Shown: positions 50,731-59,657 of the stretch, in pieces
How positions within the stretch are numbered: position 1 is the first letter of the stretch
Layout of the letters: every line of letters starts with the position of its first letter
Made by a program: the position numbers and the translations under genes
The notes under the pieces: model-generated
The model's input: only the letters and a program-made list of their open reading frames with translations
What the model was told of the DNA's origin: nothing
Database searches by the model: none
Assembly: GCF_002564005.1 (NCBI RefSeq)
Contig: NZ_PDJG01000001.1
Span: 1,860,001 to 1,924,000, forward strand
Length of the DNA: 64,000 nt
Source: Sanguibacter antarcticus
GTDB lineage: Bacteria; Actinomycetota; Actinomycetes; Actinomycetales; Cellulomonadaceae
Direction: 5' to 3'

Positions 50731-51587
50731 GGTCGGACCACCGCGATGCGACCGAGCTCCTCGATCGCGTCGAGCACCTCGGGTGTCGTGGTGTTCTCGC
50801 CGAGGCGGTTCGGCTTGCCTGCGCCGTGATAGTCGCTCGACCCCGTGACGAGCAGCCCGAGCGAGACAGCGATCTCGCTCAGCCGTCTCTGCTGCTCCGG
50901 ACCGTTGTCACGGTGCCTGACCTCGAGACCGACAAGACCTGCTGCGGCCATCTCTTCGATGACTGCGTCGGCGACCACCCGTCCACGCTGCTCGGCACCG
51001 GGGTGGGCGAACACGGCGACGCCGCCCGCAGCGCGCACCGCGCGGATCGCGTCGATCGCGTCGGGCGCGTAGTGCGGCACGTAGTACTCCGACCCCGCGT
51101 GGAGCATCGAGGCGAACGCCGCCGAGCGATCGACGACGTACCCGGCCGCGACGAGGGCGTCGGCGATGTGCGGGCGCCCGATCGTCGTCCCGAGCTCGGT
51201 CTGGTCCAGGACGTCTGCCCACGTGATCGCGAAGTCGCGACCGAGCCGACTGACGATGGTCCGAGCGCGCTCCGTGCGGGCGGTACGGACGCGGTCGTTC
51301 TGCTCCAGGAGAGCCGGGTGCTCGGGGTCGTGGAGGTAGCTGAGCAGGTGGACGCTCACGCCGTCGGCGCGCGCAGAGATCTCGGCGCCACGCACGAGGA
51401 CCACACCGGTCCGCACGGCGGCTTCCTCGGCGGCGGCCCAGCCGGCTGTCGTGTCGTGGTCGGTCAGCGCGACGACGCTCAGCCCCGCGCGGGCAGCCTG
51501 CTCCACGACGACCGACGGGCTCTCCGTCCCGTCCGACGCTGTGGAGTGGGTATGGAGGTCGAGGAGGGGTTCCGTGGGCACAGGCAC
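50727..51587 (-). CDS. PHP domain phosphoesterase
   Basis: A 286-residue PHP enzyme starting at GTG 51587. Metal-binding motifs are DLHTHSTASDGTESP, LTDHDTT, a Glu in VRGAEISA, a His in FAHPGAEQ and SDYHG. Family members include 3',5'-nucleotide phosphatases such as RNase AM/TrpH. It likely hydrolyses small nucleotide phosphates or short RNA. First gene of a pair with marC. Confidence 0.92.
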   Translation of the reverse strand: MPVPTEPLLDLHTHSTASDGTESPSVVVEQAARAGLSVVALTDHDTTAGWAAAEEAAVRTGVVLVRGAEISARADGVSVHLLSYLHDPEHPALLEQNDRVRTARTERARTIVSRLGRDFAITWADVLDQTELGTTIGRPHIADALVAAGYVVDRSAAFASMLHAGSEYYVPHYAPDAIDAIRAVRAAGGVAVFAHPGAEQRGRVVADAVIEEMAAAGLVGLEVRHRDNGPEQQRRLSEIAVSLGLLVTGSSDYHGAGKPNRLGENTTTPEVLDAIEELGRIAVVRP

Positions 51588-51701
51588 ACTGTACTTTCAC
51601 TGCGCCGCCCCGGTTCACGCCGCGCGGGGCGCAAGCCTGGCGACCTCCCACGAGACCTCACCGGTCAGGTCCGTGCTGCACCGAGGTGGGAGGATGGATC
51701 C

Positions 51702-53258
51702 ATGAGCTCGGACACCACACACCAGCACACCCAGACCACCTCACCAGACGGGCAGCCGCTCAGCGACCGCGGGAGCAACCGCTCGCAGCGCCCCGCCTCC
51801 CCAGCCTTCCGATCGTTCATCATGAGCGCCTGGGAGCCGCGCGCGGACACCGCCGCACAGCCGTCGACGGCCGCCCCCTTCACGCAGGCACGACGCGACG
51901 CTCTCTCAGCAGCGTTTCCCGGCGACCGGCTGGTCGTCCCGGCAGGATCGCTCAAGCAGCGCTCCAACGACACCGACTACCGGTTCCGCCCGCACTCGGC
52001 GTTCGCGCACCTCACCGGGTTCGGCACGGACCAGGAGCCAGACGCGGTCCTCGTCCTGCACCCGCGCGCCGGCGCCGACAAGGGGACGACCGACGGCCAC
52101 GAGGCCGTCCTCTACGTCCGCCCGCTCGCTCCGCGAGACACCGAGGAGTTCTACGCAGACTCCCGCTACGGCGAGTTCTGGGTCGGCGCACGCCCGTCCC
52201 TCGACGACGTCGCCCAGACGACCGGGATCCGCGCGGCACACATCGACGAGCTGCCGGACGCGCTCGCCAAGGACACCGGCCACGGCGGCGTCCGGCTGCG
52301 CGTGGTGCCCGGAGCAGACCAGACCACCGAGATCCTCGTCGAGTCGCTGCGCGCGATCGCCGGGACCGAGACCAGCGGCGACACGACGGACGTCGACGCA
52401 CAGCTGGCCGAGACGCTCTCCGAGCTCCGTCTCATCAAGGACGAGCACGAGGTCGGCCAGATGCGTGAGGCGGTGGCTCGCACGATCGACGGCTTCGCCG
52501 AGGTCGTCCGCGCTCTGCCGCGCGCCACGACGCACCGTCGCGGCGAGCGCGTCATCGAGACGACGTTCGACGCGCACGCCCGGCTCGAGGGCAACACGGT
52601 CGGCTACGAGACCATCGCGGCCGCGGGCGACCACGCGACCACCCTGCACTGGATCCGCAACGACGGGACGGTGCACAGCGGAGACCTCGTGCTGCTCGAC
52701 GCCGGCGTCGAGGTGGACTCTCTCTACACCGCAGACGTGACCCGTACCCTGCCCGTCGACGGGACGTTCACGGACGTCCAGCGCCGGATCTACACCGCGG
52801 TGCTGGACGCCGCCGACGCCGCCTTCGCGGTCGCACGTCCCGGAGCGAAGTTCTCCGACGTGCACGCCGCCGCGATGGAGGTCATCGCCGACCGCCTCGA
52901 GAGCTGGGGCCTCCTGCCGGGCACGGCCGAGGAGTCGCTGCTGCCCGAAGGTCAGTTCCACCGCCGCTGGATGGTGCACGGCACGAGCCACCACCTGGGC
53001 ATGGACGTCCACGACTGCGCTCAGGCCCGCCGCGAGATGTACCTCGACGCGCGGATCGAGCCCGGGATGGTCTTCACGATCGAGCCTGGCCTGTACTTCA
53101 AGAGCGACGACCTCGCCGTTCCCGAGGAGTACCGCGGCATCGGCATCCGCATCGAGGACGACGTCCTCATCACGGAGACCGGGAACGAGAACCTCTCCGC
53201 AGCGCTCCCCCGACGCCCCGAGGACGTCGAGAGCTGGATGGCCTCGTTGCGCGCGTGA
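51702..53258 (+). CDS. Xaa-Pro aminopeptidase (aminopeptidase P)
   Basis: A 518-residue M24B peptidase with ATG 51702 after GGGAGG. The N-terminal domain (about 60-230) has GDRLVVPAG and DTDYRFRPHSAF. The catalytic pita-bread fold keeps the metal ligands Asp in LLDAGVEVDS and ADVTRTLP, His in HGTSHHLGMDVHD, and Glu in FTIEPGLY and IRIEDDVL. It removes an N-terminal residue before proline. The Thr/Ser/Gln-rich N-terminal 50 residues are longer than usual. Confidence 0.94.
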   Translation: MSSDTTHQHTQTTSPDGQPLSDRGSNRSQRPASPAFRSFIMSAWEPRADTAAQPSTAAPFTQARRDALSAAFPGDRLVVPAGSLKQRSNDTDYRFRPHSAFAHLTGFGTDQEPDAVLVLHPRAGADKGTTDGHEAVLYVRPLAPRDTEEFYADSRYGEFWVGARPSLDDVAQTTGIRAAHIDELPDALAKDTGHGGVRLRVVPGADQTTEILVESLRAIAGTETSGDTTDVDAQLAETLSELRLIKDEHEVGQMREAVARTIDGFAEVVRALPRATTHRRGERVIETTFDAHARLEGNTVGYETIAAAGDHATTLHWIRNDGTVHSGDLVLLDAGVEVDSLYTADVTRTLPVDGTFTDVQRRIYTAVLDAADAAFAVARPGAKFSDVHAAAMEVIADRLESWGLLPGTAEESLLPEGQFHRRWMVHGTSHHLGMDVHDCAQARREMYLDARIEPGMVFTIEPGLYFKSDDLAVPEEYRGIGIRIEDDVLITETGNENLSAALPRRPEDVESWMASLRA

Positions 53259-53268
53259 CACCTGGCGC

Positions 53269-53305
53269 GACAGCCTCCGGCCTGCACGTGCGGGCCGGGG
53301 CTGTC
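53269..53305. terminator. Bidirectional terminator after aminopeptidase P
   Basis: GACAGCC-T-CCGGCC pairs with GGCCGG-GGCTGTC, 13 bp with one bulge, between converging genes. Confidence 0.78.
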
Positions 53306-53308
53306 GTC

Positions 53309-54016
53309 CTAGCGGGGGGTCCCTGCGCTGGCGTCGTCGTCCGGGGTCTCGCTCGTGCGAGGCGGCAGCCCGTCCGCGGTACGGACGCCGTAGCGCGGCT
53401 CGGGGAGCGGCAGACGCGGGCCCGGGGCGGTGGTCGACGGCGTGGACGGCTCAGGAGCAGGCGCAGCGACCGGGCCTGGGTTCATCAGCGTCGGGGTCGC
53501 GTGCACCGACGCGGCCTGGGCTCCGCCGAGACCGGACGCGTGGTTGTCCTGGAGGATGCGAGACGCCTCTCCAGACCGCTCGTGGTCGCACAGCAAGGCA
53601 TAGGACGACGCCACGATCTGGCTCGCGGAGGTGAAGTCGCGCTTCCCACGCGTCATCGTGAACGACAGCACCGAGAAGAGCAGACCGAACCCCGCACCGA
53701 TCCCGACCGCAGCGAAGATCGGCAGCGCGGTGGTCTCGCCCCCGAACAACGAGAGCACCAGCCCGACGAACAGCCCGAACCAGGCGCCTGATGCCAGGCC
53801 AGCGGCTGCGACGCGCGAGTAAGTCAGGCGTCCGGTCACCCGCTCGACCATCTTGAGGTCGGTGCCGACGATCGTCACGTGCTGGACCGGGAACCCCTTG
53901 TCAGACAGCAGCTCGACACCCTTCTGCGCCTCGAGATACGTGACGAAAGCGGCGATCTGGTCACCACGAGGAAGAGTGGGCAGCTTGGGCGGTGCGGTGC
54001 TCTTGAACATGCTCAT
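53309..54016 (-). CDS. General-stress-protein-17M-like membrane protein
   Basis: A 235-residue protein. ATG 54016 or ATG 54010 starts it. The N-terminal domain (FVTYLEAQKGVELLSDKGFP, VQHVTIVGTDLKMVERVTG) matches the YflT/GSP17M-like fold. Two membrane helices (about 78-95 and 103-123) follow, then a Pro/Thr-rich cytoplasmic tail. The family is linked to general stress responses; function unknown. It diverges from the MgtE-like gene. Confidence 0.85.
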   Translation of the reverse strand: MSMFKSTAPPKLPTLPRGDQIAAFVTYLEAQKGVELLSDKGFPVQHVTIVGTDLKMVERVTGRLTYSRVAAAGLASGAWFGLFVGLVLSLFGGETTALPIFAAVGIGAGFGLLFSVLSFTMTRGKRDFTSASQIVASSYALLCDHERSGEASRILQDNHASGLGGAQAASVHATPTLMNPGPVAAPAPEPSTPSTTAPGPRLPLPEPRYGVRTADGLPPRTSETPDDDASAGTPR

Positions 54017-54072
54017 GCCCCATCTTCCCGCACAGCCCACCCGGACGCGACGGGCAGCATAGGCTTACGGGC

Positions 54073-55431
54073 GTGAGCAGCGTCGGAACACACGTCTTTG
54101 TCGCGCGCCTCGCCGGGACGCTGGTCTTCGATCCGATCGGAGACCAGGTCGGGCGCGTGCGCGACGTCGTCGTGCTCATCCGGCCCAAGGGTGCTCCGCG
54201 GGCTGTCGGGCTCGTCGTGGAGGTCCCTGGCCGACGCCGCGTCTTCCTCCCGCTGACACGAGTCACGAGCATCGATGCCGGCCAGGTCATCAGCACAGGA
54301 CTGCTCAACATGCGCCGGTTCGAGCAGCGGATGATGGAGACCCTCGCCGTCGGCGAGCTCCTCGACCGCACCGTCGAGCTCGTCGACGGTTCTGGCAGCG
54401 CGACGATCGAGGACCTCGCGATCGAGCAGCAGCGGACCGGAGACTGGTTGGTCAAGAGGCTCTTCGTCCGCCGCTCGCCCACCGGCAAGAGCGCGCTCGG
54501 CCTGCGTCGTCGTGGGCACACGCTCGTGGTCGACGTCGACGCCGTCACCGGTCTCGCCGACAGCTCGAGCGCACAGGGTGCAGCGCTCCTGCTCGCTGCC
54601 TACGACGACCTCAAGCCGGCGGCCCTGGCCGACGTCCTCCACGACCTGGGCTCGACGCGCCGCGTGGAGGTGGCGACCGCGCTCGACAACGAACGGCTCG
54701 CCGACGTCCTCGAGGAGCTCGGCGGGGACGACCAGGTCTCGATCCTCTCGTCTCTCGGCAACGACCGGGCCGCCGACGTCCTCGAGGCGATGCAGCCGGA
54801 CGACGCCGCCGACCTCCTGCACGAGCTCTCGGACGACCAGGCCGCCCAGCTGCTCGAGCTCATGGAGCCGGACGAGGCGCGTGGCGTGCGACGCCTCCTC
54901 GCGTACGCCGAGAACACGGCCGGCGGCATGATGACGACCGAGCCGGTCGTCCTCTCGCCAGAGACCCCGATCGCGGCTGCGATGGCTCACGTGCGGCGGG
55001 CTGACCTCTCCCCCGCCCTGGCGTCCATGGTCTTCGTCGTGCGGCCCCCGCTCGAGACCCCGACGGGACGCTTCCTCGGCGTCGTCCACTTCCAGAAGAT
55101 GCTCCGCGAGCCCCCGCACGAGCCGTTGGGCGCTGTCATGGACTCCGACATCGAGCACGTCACGACCGACGCCCCCTTGGGGCGTGTCGCGCGGCTGCTG
55201 GCTGCCTACAACCTGCTCGCGCTGCCGGTGCTCGACTCCGAACGACGCCTCGTCGGAGCAGTGAGCGTCGACGACGCCCTCGACCACATGCTGCCCGAAG
55301 ACTGGCGAGAGACCGACGACCTAGACCTGGCGCCCCCGCGCGAGGCGCCCGCCGCGGCCGCCGGGGCGAGCGAGCACGCGAACGCTCCCACACCGCCACG
55401 AGCGATGCGAGCAGGTGGTCGCCGTGGCTGA
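54073..55431 (+). CDS. Soluble MgtE-N / CBS protein (no transporter domain)
   Basis: A 452-residue cytoplasmic protein starting at GTG 54073. An N-terminal PRC-barrel-like region (VFDPIGDQVGRVRDVVVL) is followed by an MgtE N-domain with repeated helices (LADVLEELGGDDQVSILSSL, AADVLEAMQPDDAADLL) and a CBS pair (GGMMTTEPVVL, LPVLDSERRLVGAVS). The membrane channel of MgtE is absent. By analogy it senses magnesium or nucleotides. The DUF1003 and mrp genes follow in tight spacing. Confidence 0.9.
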   Translation: MSSVGTHVFVARLAGTLVFDPIGDQVGRVRDVVVLIRPKGAPRAVGLVVEVPGRRRVFLPLTRVTSIDAGQVISTGLLNMRRFEQRMMETLAVGELLDRTVELVDGSGSATIEDLAIEQQRTGDWLVKRLFVRRSPTGKSALGLRRRGHTLVVDVDAVTGLADSSSAQGAALLLAAYDDLKPAALADVLHDLGSTRRVEVATALDNERLADVLEELGGDDQVSILSSLGNDRAADVLEAMQPDDAADLLHELSDDQAAQLLELMEPDEARGVRRLLAYAENTAGGMMTTEPVVLSPETPIAAAMAHVRRADLSPALASMVFVVRPPLETPTGRFLGVVHFQKMLREPPHEPLGAVMDSDIEHVTTDAPLGRVARLLAAYNLLALPVLDSERRLVGAVSVDDALDHMLPEDWRETDDLDLAPPREAPAAAAGASEHANAPTPPRAMRAGGRRG

Positions 55432-56002
55432 GCGCCTCGACACGCCGAAGGAGTCCCGACGGCTCCTCATCCCGCAGATCAAGTTCCAGCAGGACGCCTT
55501 CGGACGGATCGCCGAAGGCATCGCACGGTTCATGGGGACGCCACGGTTCCTCATGTACATGACCGTGTTCTGCATCGCGTGGCTCCTGTGGAACACGGTC
55601 GCCGCACCGGAGTACCGCTTCGACAAGGCAGCGAACGGCTTCACTGCGCTGACGCTCATGCTCTCGCTCCAGGCCTCGTACTCGGCGCCGCTCATCCTTC
55701 TCGCCCAGAACCGGCAGACGGACCGCGACCGGGTCACCGCCGAGCAGGACCGGCAGCTGGGCGAGCGGAACCTCGCCGACACGGAGTACCTGGCGCGCGA
55801 GATGGCCGCGCTGCGGATCGCGCTCAACGAGGTCGCGACCCGCGACTTCCTCCGCTCGGAGATGCGCAACCTCCTCGAAGAGCTCGACGCCAAGTACGCC
55901 GAGCGCGACGCGGAGCGCGACGCCGAGCGCGAACCCTCTTCTGCACAGGTCGCCGAGGCGGCTCCTGGGACGAAACGCACACCGGAGGGTCAGCAGCGCT
56001 GA
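55424..56002 (+). CDS. DUF1003 membrane protein
   Basis: A 192-residue protein. GTG 55424 is chosen with AGGTGG five bases upstream; GTG 55415 is an alternative. It overlaps the stop of the MgtE-like gene by eight bases. Two membrane helices (about 44-60 and 75-93) belong to the DUF1003 family (RIAEGIARFMGTPRFL, LLAQNRQTDRDR), followed by a long helical region and the repeats ERDAERDAERE. Function unknown. Coupling to the MgtE-like protein suggests they form one complex. Confidence 0.9.
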   Translation: MAERLDTPKESRRLLIPQIKFQQDAFGRIAEGIARFMGTPRFLMYMTVFCIAWLLWNTVAAPEYRFDKAANGFTALTLMLSLQASYSAPLILLAQNRQTDRDRVTAEQDRQLGERNLADTEYLAREMAALRIALNEVATRDFLRSEMRNLLEELDAKYAERDAERDAEREPSSAQVAEAAPGTKRTPEGQQR

Positions 56003-56015
56003 GTACGATGGGCTC

Positions 56016-57185
56016 ATGTCTGACGCTCCCTCCGAACCGGTCGACCTGAACCTCGACGCCCTCGAGACCGCGGTCCGCGACGCTCTGACCCGGGTGATCG
56101 ACCCGGAGATCCGGCGCCCGGTCACCGAGCTCGGGATGGTGCGCTCTGTCGAGATCCAGCCGACCGAGAGCGGCGCCCGCGCGGTGGTCGGGATCGACCT
56201 GACGGTCGCAGGGTGCCCGATGAAGGGGACGCTGACCCGCGACGTCACGGCCGCGGGCCTCTCGGTCGAGGGCGTCGACGACGTGGTGGTCGAGCTCGGC
56301 ACGATGAGCGCCGAGCAGCGTGCGGGGCTGCGGTCGATGCTTCGCGGCGGCGCAGGCGAACCGAACATCCCGTTCTCCAAGCCAGGGTCCCTGACGAAGG
56401 TGTACGCGATCGCGTCCGGGAAGGGCGGCGTCGGGAAGTCGACCGTCACAGCGAACCTGGCGGCCGCGATGGCCGCAGACGGCCTCAAGGTGGGTGTGCT
56501 CGACGCCGACATCTACGGCTTCTCCATCCCTCGCCTCCTCGGGGTCACCAGCCAGCCCACACGGGTCGACAGCATGCTCCTGCCGCCGATCTCCCACGAC
56601 ATCAAGGTCGTGTCCATCGGGATGTTCGTGCCCGCGGGCCAACCTGTCGTGTGGCGTGGACCGATGCTCCACCGTGCTCTCGAGCAGTTCCTCTCCGACG
56701 TCTTCTGGGGCGATCTCGACGTCCTGCTCCTCGACCTCCCACCAGGGACCGGCGACATCGCGATCTCGGTCGCCCAGCTTCTGCCGTCGAGCGAGATCGT
56801 CGTCGTGACGACGCCGCAGGTCGCCGCGGCGGAGGTCGCCGAACGTGCAGGTTCCGTCGCGACGCAGACGAACCAGGGCCTCGCTGGTGTCATCGAGAAC
56901 ATGTCGTGGCTCGAGCAGCCCGACGGCACCCGTCTCGAGGTCTTCGGCACGGGCGGCGGCGGACGGGTCGCCGAGAACCTCAGCTCGCTCACGGGAACGA
57001 CCGTCGAGCTCCTCGGGCAGATCCCGCTCGACATGGCGCTGCGCGAGTCGGGTGACGTAGGCCTGCCGATCGTCCTCGCAGCGCCGGACTCCCCGAGCGC
57101 TGTCGCGCTGCGCGAGATCGCACGGTCGCTCGCGTCCCGCTCCCGCGGGCTGGCCGGCCGTTCCCTCGGGCTGTCGCCCGTCTGA
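56016..57185 (+). CDS. mrp: Mrp/NBP35-type iron-sulfur carrier ATPase
   Basis: A 389-residue protein with an N-terminal MIP18-like (DUF59) domain (residues 10-100, VIDPEIRRPVTELGMV, Cys67) and a P-loop ATPase with the deviant Walker A SGKGGVGKST (134-143) and LLLDLPPGTGD. The C-terminal CxxC of Escherichia coli Mrp is absent at ENMSWLEQPDGTR, as appears usual for actinobacteria. TACGAT at 56004-56009, seven bases before the ATG, with no Shine-Dalgarno, suggests a leaderless promoter of its own. Confidence 0.93.
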   Translation: MSDAPSEPVDLNLDALETAVRDALTRVIDPEIRRPVTELGMVRSVEIQPTESGARAVVGIDLTVAGCPMKGTLTRDVTAAGLSVEGVDDVVVELGTMSAEQRAGLRSMLRGGAGEPNIPFSKPGSLTKVYAIASGKGGVGKSTVTANLAAAMAADGLKVGVLDADIYGFSIPRLLGVTSQPTRVDSMLLPPISHDIKVVSIGMFVPAGQPVVWRGPMLHRALEQFLSDVFWGDLDVLLLDLPPGTGDIAISVAQLLPSSEIVVVTTPQVAAAEVAERAGSVATQTNQGLAGVIENMSWLEQPDGTRLEVFGTGGGGRVAENLSSLTGTTVELLGQIPLDMALRESGDVGLPIVLAAPDSPSAVALREIARSLASRSRGLAGRSLGLSPV

Positions 57186-57258
57186 GCCACGGCGGCACCA
57201 CACCGTCCGAGCCACTCCAGCCGCTGCGTGCGACGGGCCTCCGTGGTAGGACCGAGAG

Positions 57259-57762
57259 ATGTGGTTCGACTCGTGGTCCGATCTTCTCCGCGTCCTGGCT
57301 GTAGGTTCGGCCGCCTACGTCACGCTGGTCCTCGTGCTCCGCGTCTCCGGGAAGAGGACCCTCGCGAAGCTCAACGCGTTCGACCTCGTCGTGACGGTGG
57401 CGCTGGGGTCGACGCTCGCGACGATCCTTCTCAGCTCCGAGGTCTCGTGGTCTGAGGGCGTCGTCGCGATGGTTCTCCTCGCCGCGCTCCAGGTGACCGT
57501 CTCGTGGTCCTCGGCACACCTTCCGCGAGGTCGCTCCGTCGTCACGGCCCGCCCGACGACGGTGCTGCGCGACGGACAGGTTCTCCATGACGTCATGCGC
57601 GCCGAGCGCCTGACGGAGGCGGACCTCCGACAGGCCGTCCGCGCCGCGGGTACCGGTGGGTTCGACCAGGTCGCTGCGGTCGTCCTCGAGAGCGACGGTT
57701 CGCTGAGCGTCATCTCGACGACGTCCTTGGGGGACGGTTCGGCGCTCGACTACACGTCGTAG
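57259..57762 (+). CDS. YetF/DUF421 family membrane protein
   Basis: A 167-residue protein with three N-terminal helices and the family patterns RVSGKRTLAKLNAFDLVVTV and LGSTLATILLS. A soluble domain follows (VLRDGQVLHDVMRAERLTEA, DQVAAVVLESDGSLSVI). YetF-type proteins contribute to envelope or spore function in Bacillus; role here unknown. Its end overlaps the end of the converging xthA by 13 bases. Confidence 0.9.
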   Translation: MWFDSWSDLLRVLAVGSAAYVTLVLVLRVSGKRTLAKLNAFDLVVTVALGSTLATILLSSEVSWSEGVVAMVLLAALQVTVSWSSAHLPRGRSVVTARPTTVLRDGQVLHDVMRAERLTEADLRQAVRAAGTGGFDQVAAVVLESDGSLSVISTTSLGDGSALDYTS

Positions 57763-58553
57763 TCGACGAGCAGCGGGGCGTGGTCGCTCCACCGCTCTGC
57801 GTACGACGCGGCCCGGTCGACGCGAGCGTTGGACGCCACCTCGGCCATGGACCGAGAGCCGAGCTGGTAGTCGATGCGCCACCCGGAGTCGTTGTCGAAC
57901 GCCTGGCCACGATTGGACCACCAGGTGTACGGCCCAGGGCCTGGGCCGGCGAGGCGTCGCCCGAGATCGGCCCAGCCGAGCTCGTCGAACCACGTGTCGA
58001 GGTACGCGCGCTCCTCGGGGAGGAAGCCCGCAGACTTGAGGTTGCCCTTCCAGTTCTTGATGTCGTCGTTCGTGTGCGCGATGTTGAGGTCGCCGGCGAC
58101 GACGACGTGGCCGCCTGCGTCCGTCAGCTCACGCAGGCGCTCGGTGACCTTGACGAGGTAGGCGTACTTCTCGTCCATCTTCGGTGTGCCTGCGGTGCCG
58201 GAGTGGATGTACGCCGAGACCACGGTCACGTGCTCGCCGGAAGGCAGGCGGACATCGGCCTCGACCCATCGCCCGGTGTCGACGGGCACCTCGGGCTCGC
58301 CCTTGCCCAGCCCGATCCGCACGGCGTCGAGCGGGAGCGCCGTGACGACGGCGACGCCCGCACGCCCCTTGATCTCGCACGCCTGGTGGACGCTGTTCCA
58401 GCCCTCCCCGAGCAGGCCTGAGAGGATCTCGTCCGTCGCCCGGACCTCTTGCAGCAGGAGGATGTCAGGCTTGCGGTCCGCGAGCCACCCGCCCATCCCG
58501 TGTCGGTAGGCTGCGCGGACTCCGTTGACGTTCACTGAGGCGATGGTGAGCAT
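57750..58553 (-). CDS. xthA: Exodeoxyribonuclease III / AP endonuclease
   Basis: A 267-residue nuclease of the EEP superfamily starting at ATG 58553. The motifs are VNVNGVRAA, LLQEVRA (Glu36), AYIHSGT, AGDLNIAHTNDDIKN, RIDYQLGS and WSDHAPLLVDY. It cuts 5' to abasic sites in base excision repair. An in-frame ATG at 58571 is possible. Confidence 0.94.
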   Translation of the reverse strand: MLTIASVNVNGVRAAYRHGMGGWLADRKPDILLLQEVRATDEILSGLLGEGWNSVHQACEIKGRAGVAVVTALPLDAVRIGLGKGEPEVPVDTGRWVEADVRLPSGEHVTVVSAYIHSGTAGTPKMDEKYAYLVKVTERLRELTDAGGHVVVAGDLNIAHTNDDIKNWKGNLKSAGFLPEERAYLDTWFDELGWADLGRRLAGPGPGPYTWWSNRGQAFDNDSGWRIDYQLGSRSMAEVASNARVDRAASYAERWSDHAPLLVDYDV

Positions 58554-58653
58554 GTGCCCATCCAACCTCATCCCACCCACAGCCAGGGCGCACGTCCGCC
58601 GCGGTGCGCCGCCCACCGTGGTCGTGCGTGGACGAGCGCCCCGCCGGTCAGGC

Positions 58654-59544
58654 TCACCGTGCGGCGGCAGCCAGCCGTTCGGCCGTGTCGACGACGTTCG
58701 CGAGGAGCATCGCGCGGGTCATCGGTCCGACACCGCCAGGGTTGGGCGAGATCCACCCAGCCACCTCTGCGGCGGCAGGCTCGACGTCCCCGACGACCCG
58801 AGACCGTCCCGTCTCAGGGTCCGTCGTGCGGCTCACGCCGACGTCGATGACGACAGCGCCGGGTGCGACGTCCTGCGCCCGGACGATCCCGGGGACCCCT
58901 GCTGCAGCGACGATGACGTCCGCTGAGCGCAAGAGCGCAGGCAGGTCGCGCGTCCCGGTGTGGGTGAGCGTCACGGTCGCGTTGACGGCCTTGCGCGTGA
59001 GGAGCAGGCCGATCGACCGACCGACCGTGGTGCCACGACCGACGACGACGACGTGCTTGCCTGCCAACGAGATCCCGTTGCGCTCGACGAGGTCGATGAT
59101 GCCGGCCGGGGTGCACGGCAGCGACGACGTGATCGGTTCGCTCGTGCGCAGCACGAGGCGGCCGAGGTTGGTCGGGTGCAGGCCGTCTGCGTCTTTCTCC
59201 GGGTCGACAAGCTCGAGCACCCGGTTCGTGTCGATGCCCGCAGGCAGCGGCAGCTGGACGATGTAGCCCGTGCAGGTCGGGTCGTCGTTGAGGCGGCGGA
59301 CGGCTGCCTCGATCTCCTCCTGGGTCACCTCGGCAGGAAGGTCCACGCGGATGGACTCGATCCCCACCTCCGCGCAGTCGCGGTGCTTTCCCGCGACGTA
59401 CCAGGTGGACCCGGGGTCCGAGCCCACGAGCAGCGTCCCGAGGCCGGGCACCGTCCCCTGCTCGCGGAGCGCAGCGACCCGGGTGGTCAGCTCGGACTTG
59501 ATCTGGGCGGCCGCAGCCTTCCCGTCAAGAATCTGTGCAGTCAC
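58654..59544 (-). CDS. folD: Methylenetetrahydrofolate dehydrogenase/cyclohydrolase FolD
   Basis: A 296-residue bifunctional enzyme converting 5,10-methylene-THF to 10-formyl-THF. It has Tyr49 and Lys53 (YVAGKHRDC), [16 protein letters not shown], the nucleotide loop [12 protein letters not shown] and NPGGVGPMT. The nucleotide loop has GRG where GRS is usual. GTG 59544 is the start. It follows glyA on the same strand, but a terminator hairpin separates them. Confidence 0.95.
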   Translation of the reverse strand: MTAQILDGKAAAAQIKSELTTRVAALREQGTVPGLGTLLVGSDPGSTWYVAGKHRDCAEVGIESIRVDLPAEVTQEEIEAAVRRLNDDPTCTGYIVQLPLPAGIDTNRVLELVDPEKDADGLHPTNLGRLVLRTSEPITSSLPCTPAGIIDLVERNGISLAGKHVVVVGRGTTVGRSIGLLLTRKAVNATVTLTHTGTRDLPALLRSADVIVAAAGVPGIVRAQDVAPGAVVIDVGVSRTTDPETGRSRVVGDVEPAAAEVAGWISPNPGGVGPMTRAMLLANVVDTAERLAAAAR

Positions 59545-59590
59545 AAGAGTCCTCTCTCCTCGCGTCGGCCGCTCGCTCGACGCCTGCCGA

Positions 59591-59626
59591 CAGGACGCAC
59601 CACCGAGAGCACGGTGGTGCGTCCTG
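59591..59626 (-). terminator. Terminator between glyA and folD
   Basis: A perfect 15-bp stem (CAGGACGCACCACCG and complement) with a six-base loop. It lies 32 bases past the glyA stop and 47 bases before folD. Confidence 0.85.
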
Positions 59627-59657
59627 GGCGGCGTGTCCCAGCGGTCGCGCGCGCTCG

